NCBI GenBank assembly: GCA_965199705.1
Contig: OZ241359.1
Location: 1,054,001 to 1,118,000 of the forward strand
DNA: 64,000 bases
Origin: Azophilus sp965199705
GTDB lineage: Bacteria > Pseudomonadota > Gammaproteobacteria > Pseudomonadales > Azotimanducaceae
Direction of reading: 5' to 3'
Shown: in pieces, positions 36,464 through 45,121 of the stretch
How the letters are laid out: each line of letters opens with the position of its first letter
Position numbering within the stretch: position 1 is the stretch's first letter
Position numbers and translations under genes: made by a program
The notes under the pieces: generated by a model
The model's database searches: none
What the model saw: only the letters and a program-made list of their open reading frames with translations
Told to the model about the DNA's origin: nothing

Positions 36464-37666
36464 TTGTCCGATATCGTCATCGTCGGCGGCGGTCATGCAG
36501 GCGGGCAGGCCGCAGCCAGCTTGCGTCAGGAAGGGTTCGAGGGCCGCATCACGCTGGTCGGCGAAGAACCGTATCCGCCCTATCATCGCCCGCCTTTGTC
36601 CAAGCAGTATCTGGCCGGCGAGCAGGGTCTTGCCAAGCTCCCCCTGCGGCCCGAACGGTTCTATGCCGACAAGGGCATCGACCTGCGGCTCAGCGCGCGC
36701 GTCACGGGGCTCGACCCGCATCGTCGGCAACTGTCCATGGACGATGGTGGCGCGCTGCGTTACGAACAGCTATTGCTGGCCACCGGCAGCAGAGCGCGTC
36801 GCCTGCCTGTGCCCGGCGACGACCTGGCCGGCGTGCACTATCTGCGCAACATTGCCGATGTGGACGCAATCCGCCGCGACTTCCACCCAGGCCAAAAGCT
36901 GGTGGTGGTCGGTGGTGGCTACATCGGCCTGGAGGTTGCGGCAGTAGCGGTCAGTGCCGGGCTGGACGTGCAGGTTCTGGAAATGGAAGACAGGGTGCTC
37001 GCTCGGGTGACCACGCCCTGGCTATCCAATTGGTATCAGGCCCTGCATGAGAGCCGTGGCGTACGGATTCGGGTCGGCGCCAGAGTCAGCGAGTTTGGCG
37101 GCAAGGGCCAGCTGCAAGCCGTGCACTGCGGTGCGGAGTCTTTTGCGGCAGACCTGGCGATTGTCGGTGTTGGCGTTCTGGCCAACAGCGAGCTGGCGCA
37201 AGAAGCCGGCATCGACTGTGACAACGGCATACTTGTGGACGATACCTGCCGCACCTCCGCGCCCGGCGTCTGGGCGGCGGGCGACTGCACCAATCATCCC
37301 AACGCGCTGCTTGGCCGCCGGTTGCGTCTGGAATCCGTGCCCAACGCCATGGAGCAGGCGCGGGTGGCGGCGGCCAATCTTTGCGGCAAGCAACGCCAGT
37401 ATGCGGCCTGGCCCTGGTTCTGGTCGGATCAGTACGAACTGAAGCTGCAAATGGTCGGTTTCTCGGCAGACGGCGACCTGGAAATCCGGCGTGGCGACCC
37501 GTCACAAGACGCCTTTGCCGTCTTTCATTTGCAGGGTGAGCGGCTGGTTGCGGTGGACGCGGTCAACAGCCCCCGCGAGTTCATGGTCTGTCGCCGCCTG
37601 ATCGGGCAGGTGGTGGACGCTGACGCGCTGGCGGATCCGGGCAGCGATCTGAAGGCGCTGCTCTGA
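36464..37666 (+). CDS. FAD/NAD(P)-dependent ferredoxin reductase-like protein
   Basis: 400 residues starting at TTG 36464 (after CGGGAG at 36452-36457). The FAD motif is IVIVGGGHAGGQAA at the N-terminus; the NAD motif is VVVGGGYIGLEVAA near 150; GVWAAGDCTNHPN binds the flavin tail. The C-terminal SDQYELKLQMVG is typical of rubredoxin/ferredoxin reductases that serve P450 or dioxygenase systems. No partner ferredoxin or oxygenase gene is nearby. It overlaps the next gene if that gene starts at ATT 37666. Confidence 0.9.
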   Translation: MSDIVIVGGGHAGGQAAASLRQEGFEGRITLVGEEPYPPYHRPPLSKQYLAGEQGLAKLPLRPERFYADKGIDLRLSARVTGLDPHRRQLSMDDGGALRYEQLLLATGSRARRLPVPGDDLAGVHYLRNIADVDAIRRDFHPGQKLVVVGGGYIGLEVAAVAVSAGLDVQVLEMEDRVLARVTTPWLSNWYQALHESRGVRIRVGARVSEFGGKGQLQAVHCGAESFAADLAIVGVGVLANSELAQEAGIDCDNGILVDDTCRTSAPGVWAAGDCTNHPNALLGRRLRLESVPNAMEQARVAAANLCGKQRQYAAWPWFWSDQYELKLQMVGFSADGDLEIRRGDPSQDAFAVFHLQGERLVAVDAVNSPREFMVCRRLIGQVVDADALADPGSDLKALL

Positions 37667-38556
37667 TTGGCGCCATTCGCCATTGGCCGGCCTGCTGCTG
37701 TGTTGCGGCGGGTTGGCTGGTCGCACGGCTGCCGTTCTCGTGTCTCTTTCTGTTCGGTCGCCTGCTGGGCAGGGCCGCCTTTCACCTCGCTGGCGCCCGT
37801 CGGCGCATCACCGAAACCAACCTGAGGCTGTGCTTCCCGGAAAGCTCCGTCGATGAAGTGCGGGCCCTGGCGCGGCGGGTGTTTGAGGCCATCGGCCTTT
37901 GCGCCGTGGAGCTTTGCGTCGCCTGGCTCAATCCGCGCCGGGATATCGGCTCTCGGGTCGTCGTCGAGGGCGAGGAACACCTTCAACGGGCGCTTGCCTC
38001 GGGCTGCGGCGTACTGCTTCTCGGCGCCCATTATGCTGTGCTGGACGCGATTGCCCGGCCTCTGGCGGCTAGCGGGCCGGTGGATGTGATGTATCGCCGC
38101 AACGCCAATCCGGTGTGGGAATGGCTACAGCGCCGAGGCAGAGGGCACTACTTTTCCGGCGTGATCGAACGCCGGGATCTGCGCACTGCGCTACAGAGCC
38201 TGCGCGCCGGGCGCGCCCTCTGGTATGCCGCTGACCAGGACTACGGCCCGAAGCACTCTGTGTTTGCAGACTTCTTCGGGATGCCGGCGGCGACAATCAC
38301 CGCCACGGCGCGCCTTGCTCGGCGCACGGGCGCTGCCGTGGTGCCGGTAGATCAGCATCGGGATCTCAGCACAAGAACCTGGCGGCTGCGTTTTGCGCCA
38401 GCCCTTGAGGGCTTCCCGAGCGGCGACGATCTGGCCGATGCGCGGCGCATCAACGCACTGATCGAAGCCCGGGTGCGTGAAGCGCCGGAACAGTATCTCT
38501 GGCTGCACCGCCGCTTCAAGACACGCCCGCCCGGGCGCCCGGATCTCTATGCCTGA
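37666..38556 (+). CDS. LpxL/HtrB-like lipid A acyltransferase, apparent non-ATG start
   Basis: 296 residues if it starts at ATT 37666. The family core begins well before the first GTG (37858): RLPFSCLFLFGRLLGRAAFHL and ITETNLRLCFPE are normal LpxL N-terminal sequence. From the in-frame stop at 37621 to 37858 there is no ATG, GTG or TTG, so initiation must be at CTG 37663, ATT 37666 or a similar rare codon, coupled to the previous gene's TGA at 37664-37666. The catalytic HX4D is GAHYAVLD. These enzymes add secondary acyl chains to lipid A or related glycolipids. Confidence 0.85.
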   Translation: MGAIRHWPACCCVAAGWLVARLPFSCLFLFGRLLGRAAFHLAGARRRITETNLRLCFPESSVDEVRALARRVFEAIGLCAVELCVAWLNPRRDIGSRVVVEGEEHLQRALASGCGVLLLGAHYAVLDAIARPLAASGPVDVMYRRNANPVWEWLQRRGRGHYFSGVIERRDLRTALQSLRAGRALWYAADQDYGPKHSVFADFFGMPAATITATARLARRTGAAVVPVDQHRDLSTRTWRLRFAPALEGFPSGDDLADARRINALIEARVREAPEQYLWLHRRFKTRPPGRPDLYA

Positions 38557-38614
38557 GGATCGGTGCAGAGCAAAGGCCGTCGATAAAACCGATCGGTCAG
38601 AAGCAGACGCTTGT

Positions 38615-39763
38615 TCACGCAATCACTTCCCCCTCCCAGACCCTTTGCAAGAATTCCCGCACAGGCAGCACGCGCACATCGTCCCAAAGTGCGGCGCGTT
38701 GCCCCGTATAGACGCCAAAACATGAAGTCTTGCCAGGCCCCAGGTCTTCCGCCACGCGCCTTGATGATCGGTTGAAGCGCTTTTCCCAACGCGCAGCGGC
38801 CTTCACTTCAATGGTGACAAAACCGCGAGCGGTCTCAATGAGAAAGTCAACTTCCGCGCCATCGTAGGAGCGCCAGTAGTGAGGCGCGTAGCCGAGCCTG
38901 GAGTAGGCGAGGTAGGCGCGCAGCTCGCCCAGGATCAGAGTCTCAAGCTGCGGGCCAAGCTCTTCAATGGTTGGCGGATAGGGCAGCCGTCCGGTCAGCG
39001 CCCTGGCCACGCCGCAATCAAAGAAATAGAACTTGCTGCGCTGCAATTGGCGGTTGGACGACTTCAATCGCCATGCGGGCAGCCATTGGCCCAGCAGGGT
39101 ATCCACAAGGATCTGGAAGTGGCTCTCAACCGTGCGTCGGTGGATGCCGGTGTCGCGCGCAATGCTGGTCGCATTGGTAATCTGGGCGTTTTGTCGAGCG
39201 GCGACTTCGAGAAAGCGGGCAAAGGCGCCGACGTTTCGGGTCAAGGCTTCGGCTTGCACCTCCTGGGTCAGGTAGGTCTCGACATAGCTGCGTAGATAGT
39301 CTTGTGCCGTATCAGTGTCGATGGCCAGGGGCAAGGTCCCGAACCGCAGTGTCTGCTTGATGTCGAAGTCGGCAGCCAGCTCGGCTGAGGTCAGGGGGAA
39401 CAGGTTGCTGGTGATCGCTCGCCCCGCAAGCAGATTCACGCCGCCTTGCCGGAGCTTGCGCGCACTCGACCCGGACAGGACGAAGCGCAGACCTTTCTCT
39501 TCGATCAGCCGGTGCACCTCGTTGAGCAGCGCTGGCGCCTTTTGCACTTCATCAATGACGGCCCAACTGCCGGATGGGCGATCCGCGAGTTCTCGATAGA
39601 GCGCTTGCGGTTCGGCAACCAGCCGCAGGGCCTCGCCTGAGTCGAGCAGGTTGTACAACGGCGCTTCGGGAAACCGCTGCCGGATCCAGGTCGATTTTCC
39701 GGTGCCGCGAGGACCGAACAGGAAGGCGGAACGGGTCGGGTCTTGCAGTAATCTGGCATACAT
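38615..39763 (-). CDS. Orphan AAA ATPase with DUF4143 C-terminus
   Basis: 382 residues from ATG 39763; a TTG 9 bases upstream is possible. Walker A is FGPRGTGKSTW, Walker B SWAVIDEVQKAP. The middle contains a winged-helix-like segment (SIARDTGIHRRTVESHF), and the DUF4143 region ends in EVDFLIETARGFVTIEVKA, a PD-(D/E)xK-like core. This ATPase family is very widespread, often as isolated genes; its role is unclear. It is the second AAA-plus-nuclease-like orphan in the window, and the two share little sequence apart from motifs. Confidence 0.87.
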   Translation of the reverse strand: MYARLLQDPTRSAFLFGPRGTGKSTWIRQRFPEAPLYNLLDSGEALRLVAEPQALYRELADRPSGSWAVIDEVQKAPALLNEVHRLIEEKGLRFVLSGSSARKLRQGGVNLLAGRAITSNLFPLTSAELAADFDIKQTLRFGTLPLAIDTDTAQDYLRSYVETYLTQEVQAEALTRNVGAFARFLEVAARQNAQITNATSIARDTGIHRRTVESHFQILVDTLLGQWLPAWRLKSSNRQLQRSKFYFFDCGVARALTGRLPYPPTIEELGPQLETLILGELRAYLAYSRLGYAPHYWRSYDGAEVDFLIETARGFVTIEVKAAARWEKRFNRSSRRVAEDLGPGKTSCFGVYTGQRAALWDDVRVLPVREFLQRVWEGEVIA

Positions 39764-39859
39764 ATACGCCAATTTTACGCGTAATGTGGCAGATTTCTAT
39801 CGCAGAATGACAACCTGCCATGCGCTGCATGCGCGCCAGTCGCAAGCGCAGCCGGGAAT

Positions 39860-39961
39860 CGCCTCAACATCCCCCTGACCGTCCCGGACGCCGCCCCCGA
39901 ACTCGCCAGATACGAGTTCTTCCACAACTGCAAAAGGCCCCACGCTTCGCTCGACTGGTGA
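39860..39961 (+). pseudogene. Possible transposase/integrase C-terminal remnant
   Basis: In one frame the 33 codons before TGA 39959-39961 read LARYEFFHNCKRPHASLDW at the end, like the FYN..RPHSSL signature at the end of rve-type transposases. No catalytic DDE region, terminal repeats or start is seen, so this is at best a scrap. Confidence 0.3.
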
Positions 39962-40063
39962 CGAAGACGAAGATTGAGGCGTTTTGCGCAAACCTTTATG
40001 ATGCCGGGCGAAGCTGGCGGCGATCCGCTGCCGGCTGTTCCCCGGTCCTTTCAGGGTATGCGC

Positions 40064-40792
40064 ATGAAGGCTGGTTCAGGGTTTGTTTGCGGTTTGCTGG
40101 CGGGTTTTGTAGCTGGGTCTGTCTTGGCGGATGAGGCTGAAAACGAGTCTCTGGAGGAGGCCATCAAGTCGCTCGGGGAAGGTGTCATCATCGAGTCGAT
40201 TTCGCCCAGCCAGTTGCCCGGTATCCATGTCATGCAGGTCAGCAGCGGCGAGATCCTGTATGTTTCCTCCGATGCCGAATTCGTATTCAGCGGCGATCTT
40301 TATCAGGTTACCGGCGCAGGCCTGCGCAATCTCACCGACGATCGTCGCGCCGACCGGCGTCGCAAGATCATGGCTGACATTGACCCGGAGGAAATGCTGA
40401 TCTACTCGCCGGACCAGCCAGCCAGGGCCAGCGTTGTGGTGTTCACCGATGTCGATTGCGGATACTGCCGCAAGCTGCACCAGGAGATGGTGGAAATCAA
40501 CGCGCTCGGCATCGAAGTGCGTTATCTGGCGTTTCCGCGTGGTGGTGTGGCGTCGCCGACTTACGACAAGATGGTCTCGACCTGGTGCGCAGACAACCCG
40601 ACGACGGCGCTCACGGAGGTCAAGCTCGGCAAGTCGGTGGAAGCGCGCAGCTGCGTCAATCCAGTGCAGGCGCACTATGAACTCGGGCTCAGTGTGGGCG
40701 TCACCGGCACCCCGGCCATGGTGACTGAAAGCGGACACATGCTGCCCGGCTATCTGCCGGCCGAGCAGTTGGCGCTGCGGCTCGGCCTCTGA
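40064..40792 (+). CDS. dsbC: Thiol:disulfide isomerase DsbC
   Basis: 242 residues from ATG 40064; AGGGT lies 7 bases upstream, and ATG 40058 is two codons earlier. A signal peptide ends near VLADEAE. An N-terminal dimerisation domain (GVIIESISPSQLPGIHVMQV) is followed by a thioredoxin fold with the CGYC active site at 132-135 and the cis-proline loop GVTGTPAM. It rearranges wrong disulfides in the periplasm. Its place ahead of hom, recJ, prfB and lysS matches the gammaproteobacterial gene order. Confidence 0.94.
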   Translation: MKAGSGFVCGLLAGFVAGSVLADEAENESLEEAIKSLGEGVIIESISPSQLPGIHVMQVSSGEILYVSSDAEFVFSGDLYQVTGAGLRNLTDDRRADRRRKIMADIDPEEMLIYSPDQPARASVVVFTDVDCGYCRKLHQEMVEINALGIEVRYLAFPRGGVASPTYDKMVSTWCADNPTTALTEVKLGKSVEARSCVNPVQAHYELGLSVGVTGTPAMVTESGHMLPGYLPAEQLALRLGL

Positions 40793-40835
40793 TCGGTCGG
40801 TTCGGGATCGGGGTATTGATGCGGCCTGATCGGCA

Positions 40836-42128
40836 TTGAAACCGCTCGCGATCGGCATTGCCGGCCTTGGCACGGTGGCGTCTGGCGTTATTTCGCTGCT
40901 GCGCGACAAGCCGGAAGCGCTGGCGCGTCAGGCCGGACAACGTCCACTGCGCCTGCAGCGCGTCGCCAGCCGGCGTCCGAAGCCTGATGTGGATCTGGGC
41001 GGCGCCGAGTTCAGCACGGATCTTGCCACCCTGCATGAACCGGGCGTAGACGTCGTCGTGGAATTGATCGGTGGCGAGACCCAGGCGCTTGAGCTCGCTC
41101 GCCGGGCGCTGGATGGCGGTCAGTCTCTGGTTACCGCCAACAAGGCGATCATCGCCCGGAATGGCGGGGAACTGCTTGCGCTGGCTCGGCGCCGGGCCGT
41201 CAGCATTGGTTTCGAGGCGTCGGTGGCCGGCGGGATACCCATACTCGGCAGCCTTGCCGGCGGTCTCTCGGCCAATCGCATCCGCAGCCTGGCGGGCATT
41301 GTCAACGGTACATCCAATTACATTCTTTCGGCCATGGCGCTGGAGGGGGCGTCTTTTGAAGAGGCGCTGGAACGCGCGCAGGCGCTCGGCTTTGCCGAGG
41401 CAGATCCCACCTATGATGTGGCCGGCATAGATGCAGGGCACAAACTCGCAATTCTGGCGGCGCTTGCCTTTGACATCGACTTCCGCTTTGCCGATGTGCA
41501 TACGGAGGGCATCTCCGGCGTCAGCCCGGAAGATATGGAGTACGCCGCCGATCTGGGCTACTGCATCAAGCATCTGGCGCTGGCCCGGCGCAGCGAAGCG
41601 GGCATTGAGGCGCGGGTGCATCCGACGCTGATCCCCAAGGATGTGTTGCTGGCCAGCGTCCATGGTGTGACGAATGCAGTGCAGGTGACCGGAGATGCGG
41701 TCGGCGTATGCCTGCACACTGGTCCTGGCGCCGGCGCCCTGCCAACGGCATCGGCGGTGCTCGGCGATATCATTGCCATCGCCCGCGGCAAGGCGCCTGA
41801 TTATCTCTACGGCGGACAGGATCAGCCGCTGCTGCCGATTGCGGACGTGGTCTCGGCCTTTTATCTGCGCATCCCCTGTCTGGACGCGCCTGGCGTGCTG
41901 GCCGAGATCGCGAGGCGGCTCAGCGAATGCGGGATCAGCATCGAAGGGGCCATTCAGCGGGAAGCGGCAGTGCGCGGCGGCGCCGATACGCCCTGGGTGC
42001 CGGTGGTTATCCTGACGGCGCCGGTGGCCGAGTCGGTGATGGCGGCTGCTCTGGAGAAATTGCAGGAGATGGCGACCGTGGTTGGCGAGATCACCCGCCT
42101 CTGGGTGGAACCCATGGCGGATGCGTGA
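40836..42128 (+). CDS. hom: Homoserine dehydrogenase
   Basis: 430 residues from TTG 40836. The NAD(P) motif is IGIAGLGTVASG; the catalytic region contains VTANKAIIARNG, GTSNYILSAM and the substrate-binding stretch FAEADPTYDVAGIDAGHKLAIL. A C-terminal ACT domain (about 350-430) suggests feedback regulation by threonine. It reduces aspartate semialdehyde to homoserine. It overlaps recJ by 8 bases, so it lies in one transcription unit between dsbC and recJ. Confidence 0.94.
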   Translation: MKPLAIGIAGLGTVASGVISLLRDKPEALARQAGQRPLRLQRVASRRPKPDVDLGGAEFSTDLATLHEPGVDVVVELIGGETQALELARRALDGGQSLVTANKAIIARNGGELLALARRRAVSIGFEASVAGGIPILGSLAGGLSANRIRSLAGIVNGTSNYILSAMALEGASFEEALERAQALGFAEADPTYDVAGIDAGHKLAILAALAFDIDFRFADVHTEGISGVSPEDMEYAADLGYCIKHLALARRSEAGIEARVHPTLIPKDVLLASVHGVTNAVQVTGDAVGVCLHTGPGAGALPTASAVLGDIIAIARGKAPDYLYGGQDQPLLPIADVVSAFYLRIPCLDAPGVLAEIARRLSECGISIEGAIQREAAVRGGADTPWVPVVILTAPVAESVMAAALEKLQEMATVVGEITRLWVEPMADA

Positions 42129-43827
42129 ACAGCCGCCGCTAAAGAAGATACTGACCCGCGCTGGCGAATCGCCCGATCTGCCGGGCGTGCCCGCACTTCT
42201 CCGCCGTGTCTATGGCAACCGGGGGGTCCAGGATTCGGCCGATGTCGATCTGCGCCTGGCCGGGCTGGCTCGCCCGGACGGGCTGCCGGATCTGGAGCAG
42301 GCGGCGGATCGGATCGTGGCTGCGGTGACCGCAGGCCAGCGGATTCTATTCGTCGGCGACTATGACGCGGATGGCGCAACCGCCGCTGCGCTTGGCGTTT
42401 CATTCCTGCGCGCCTGCGGTCACGAATCGGTAGATTTTCTGGTCCCCAACCGGTTTGACTTCGGCTATGGCCTGTCGCCGGAGATCGTGCGTCTTGCCGC
42501 GCAGCGGTACCCGGACCTGCTGATTACGGTTGACAATGGCGTATCGTCAATTGCTGGTGTGGCGCAGGCGAACGACTGCGGCCTGGACGTCATCGTTACG
42601 GACCATCACCTGCCGGCGGCACAGCGCCCGGACGCCTTGGCGCTGGTCAATCCCAACCTGCCGGAAAGCCGGTTTCCCAGCAAGGCCCTGGCCGGTGTCG
42701 GTGTCATCTTCTACGTATTGGCAGTCTGTTGCCGGAAGCTGCGAGCCGCTGGCTGGTTTTCGGATCAACGCCCGGCGCCGAGCGCAGCCGATTGGCTGGA
42801 CCTGGTCGCCCTCGGCACGGTAGCGGACGTCGTGCCTCTGGACCAGAACAACCGGCGCCTGGTGCATCACGGTTTGAAGAAGATGCGGGGCGACAACTGT
42901 CGGCCAGGCATGCGCGCTCTGGCCAGGGTCAGCAAGCGTGACCCGCGCTTCCTCCAGGCGTCGGACCTGGGCTTTGCCCTGTCACCCCGGCTGAACGCTG
43001 CTGGCCGGCTCACGGATATGAGCGTCGGCATTCAGTGTCTGTTGGCGGAGTCTCTTGCCGAGGCGGAACCGCTGGCCGAGCAACTGGACGCCTTGAACCG
43101 ACAGCGCCGTGGCCTGGAGCAGGATATGGTGGCGGAGGCCGAATTGCTGGCGGCGGACCGGCTGGCCGACGGAGACCTGGCGGTCGGCCTGACGCTCTAC
43201 GACAGCAGTTGGCATCAGGGCCTGGTGGGCCTGATCGCGGCGCGCATCCGCGAGCGGCATCATCGGCCGGTCATTGCCTTTGCGGATGCCGGCCGCGAGC
43301 TCAAGGGATCGGCCAGATCGATTCCCGGCTTGCACGTACGCGATGCGCTGGACGCGATTGCGGCGCGTAATCCCGGCCTTGTGGAGAAGTTCGGCGGCCA
43401 CGCCACGGCTGCGGGTCTCAGCCTGAATCCGCGTTATCTGAAGCGGTTTGCCGCAGCCTTTGATGACGAAGTCCGCACCAGAATCGGCCCCGACGCGCTT
43501 GAGCCATCCCTGACTACGGATGGCGAGTTGGCGCCGGAGGATCTCACCCTGGGCAGCGCCGAACACCTGGCCAATGCCGGGCCTTGGGGGCAGGGGTTTC
43601 CGGAACCGCTGTTTCACGGCGAATTTGACTTGATCAGTCAGCGCGTCGTTGGAGAGGCCCACTTGCGGGTCTCGTTGCGCGCTGATGGCCGTCTGATCTC
43701 AGGCATCGCCTTTCGTCAGCCACCCTTGCCGGCCTGTGATCGGGTGCGCGCTGTCTATGCGCTGGAGGTCGAGCGCTACCGGGAGCCGACGTTGCAGCTG
43801 CGATTGGAGCAGATAACGCCTGCGTAG
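42121..43827 (+). CDS. recJ: Single-strand 5'-3' exonuclease RecJ
   Basis: 568 residues from ATG 42121, inside the end of hom. DHH phosphoesterase motifs: FVGDYDADGATAA (motif I), LLITVDNGVSS, VIVTDHHLP (the DHH triad) and, in the DHHA1 domain, KFGGHATAAG. RecJ acts in recombinational and mismatch repair. Length matches E. coli RecJ (577). Confidence 0.95.
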   Translation: MREQPPLKKILTRAGESPDLPGVPALLRRVYGNRGVQDSADVDLRLAGLARPDGLPDLEQAADRIVAAVTAGQRILFVGDYDADGATAAALGVSFLRACGHESVDFLVPNRFDFGYGLSPEIVRLAAQRYPDLLITVDNGVSSIAGVAQANDCGLDVIVTDHHLPAAQRPDALALVNPNLPESRFPSKALAGVGVIFYVLAVCCRKLRAAGWFSDQRPAPSAADWLDLVALGTVADVVPLDQNNRRLVHHGLKKMRGDNCRPGMRALARVSKRDPRFLQASDLGFALSPRLNAAGRLTDMSVGIQCLLAESLAEAEPLAEQLDALNRQRRGLEQDMVAEAELLAADRLADGDLAVGLTLYDSSWHQGLVGLIAARIRERHHRPVIAFADAGRELKGSARSIPGLHVRDALDAIAARNPGLVEKFGGHATAAGLSLNPRYLKRFAAAFDDEVRTRIGPDALEPSLTTDGELAPEDLTLGSAEHLANAGPWGQGFPEPLFHGEFDLISQRVVGEAHLRVSLRADGRLISGIAFRQPPLPACDRVRAVYALEVERYREPTLQLRLEQITPA

Positions 43828-43864
43828 CACGGTCTTGCGTCAGGTGCTGTGATGGCCGCAGCCG

Positions 43865-43880
43865 CTGGCGCAATATCTGG
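43865..43880 (+). repeat. Interspersed intergenic motif, copy 3
   Basis: CTGGCGCAATATCTGG, 108 bases before prfB and 37 after recJ. It differs from the others at two positions near the 3' end. A TATACT at 43894-43899 could be a -10 for prfB, but no convincing -35 is spaced with it. Confidence 0.45.
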
Positions 43881-43988
43881 AAGGCGACAGGTTTATACTG
43901 GCGCACTGACTTGGGCGCCTTCCTGCTTGATGCGCTTGCGTTCAAACGGTTGCCCGACCGGCAGCCAGGCAACACGGGATTCAAGATC

Positions 43989-45087
43989 ATGGCGGAGATC
44001 ACCTCGATCCGGGACAGGATCAAGCGGCTGGACGAGCGTGCGAGCGCTCTTCGGGGGTATCTTTGACCTGGCCCGGCGTCAGGAACGGCTCGAAGAAGTG
44101 GAGCGCGAGCTGTCCGGCGCCGATGCCTGGGCGGATCCGGCTGCGGCTGGCCGGTTGGCCGAGGAGCGCGCCCGGCTGAGTGAGACCGTGACACTCTTTC
44201 GGGACATGCAGTCAACCCTTGGCGATTCTGCCGAGATTGCCGAGATGGCAGCCGATGACGGAGACGGGCAGACGCTGTCGGAAGTCGATGCCGAGCTGGA
44301 AGCGCTGGACCGGCGGCTTGCGGACCTGGAGTTTCGGCGCATGTTCCAGGGCGAGCTGGACGATCACGACGCCTGGCTCGACATACAGGCGGGAGCGGGC
44401 GGCGCCGAAGCGCAGGACTGGGCGGAGATGCTGCTGCGCATGTATCTGCGTTGGGCCGAGAAGCAGGGATTTGCGGCAAGGATTGTCGAGTTGTCGCCGG
44501 GTGATGTGGCGGGCATCAAGAGCGCGGCTGTTTCGGTCGCCGGCGACCATGCCTTTGGCTGGCTGCGCACCGAAACCGGCGTGCACCGGCTGGTGCGCAA
44601 ATCGCCTTTTGACGCCGGCAACCGGCGGCACACGTCATTTGCCTCCGTGTTCGTGGCCCCGGAAATTGACGATGACATCGAGATCGAAATCAATCCTGCC
44701 GATGTGCGGGTGGATACCTACCGAGCCAGCGGCGCCGGCGGACAGCATGTCAATCGCACGGATTCGGCAGTGCGTCTGACCCACCTGCCGACCAATACGG
44801 TGGTGCAGTGCCAGAGCGAACGCTCGCAGCACCAGAATCGGGACCGCGCCTACAAGCAGTTGCGGGCCAAGCTCTACGAACTCGAGGTGCGCGAACGCCA
44901 GGCAGCGCAACAGGTCATCGAAGACAGCAAGGCCGACATCGGTTGGGGCAGCCAGATTCGCTCCTATGTGCTGGATCAATCGCGGGTCAAGGATTTGCGC
45001 ACTGGCATCGAGCGCTCGGATCCGGGATCGGTGCTTGATGGCGACCTCAACAATCTGATTGAAGCGAGCCTCAAGGCCGGTCTCTAG
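43989..45087 (+). CDS. prfB: Peptide chain release factor 2, with programmed +1 frameshift
   Basis: The first 25 codons run from ATG 43989 to an in-frame TGA at 44064-44066; the rest is read in the +1 frame from GAC 44065, giving 365 residues, the same length as E. coli RF2. The domain-3 motif GGQ is in GAGGQHVNRTDSAV, and the stop-codon recognition SPF motif is in RKSPFDAGNRRH. RF2 releases peptides at UGA and UAA. The unit continues with lysS 34 bases downstream, as in E. coli. Confidence 0.96.
44051..44067 (+). promoter_or_regulatory. prfB: RF2 autoregulatory frameshift site
   Basis: TCGGGGGTATCTTTGAC: a G-rich Shine-Dalgarno-like stretch just before CTT, then in-frame UGA followed by C. 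This is the conserved slippery arrangement by which low RF2 permits +1 slippage from CUU to UUU. The site explains the broken frame; the gene is intact. Confidence 0.95.
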
Positions 45088-45121
45088 CCAATGTTCGTAT
45101 CAGGAATCGGAGTGGGCAGGG

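Noticed and set aside
44041..44070. prfB as a pseudogene or sequencing error
   Set aside because: The frameshift sequence is the conserved RF2 recoding site, and the joined length is exactly that of E. coli RF2.
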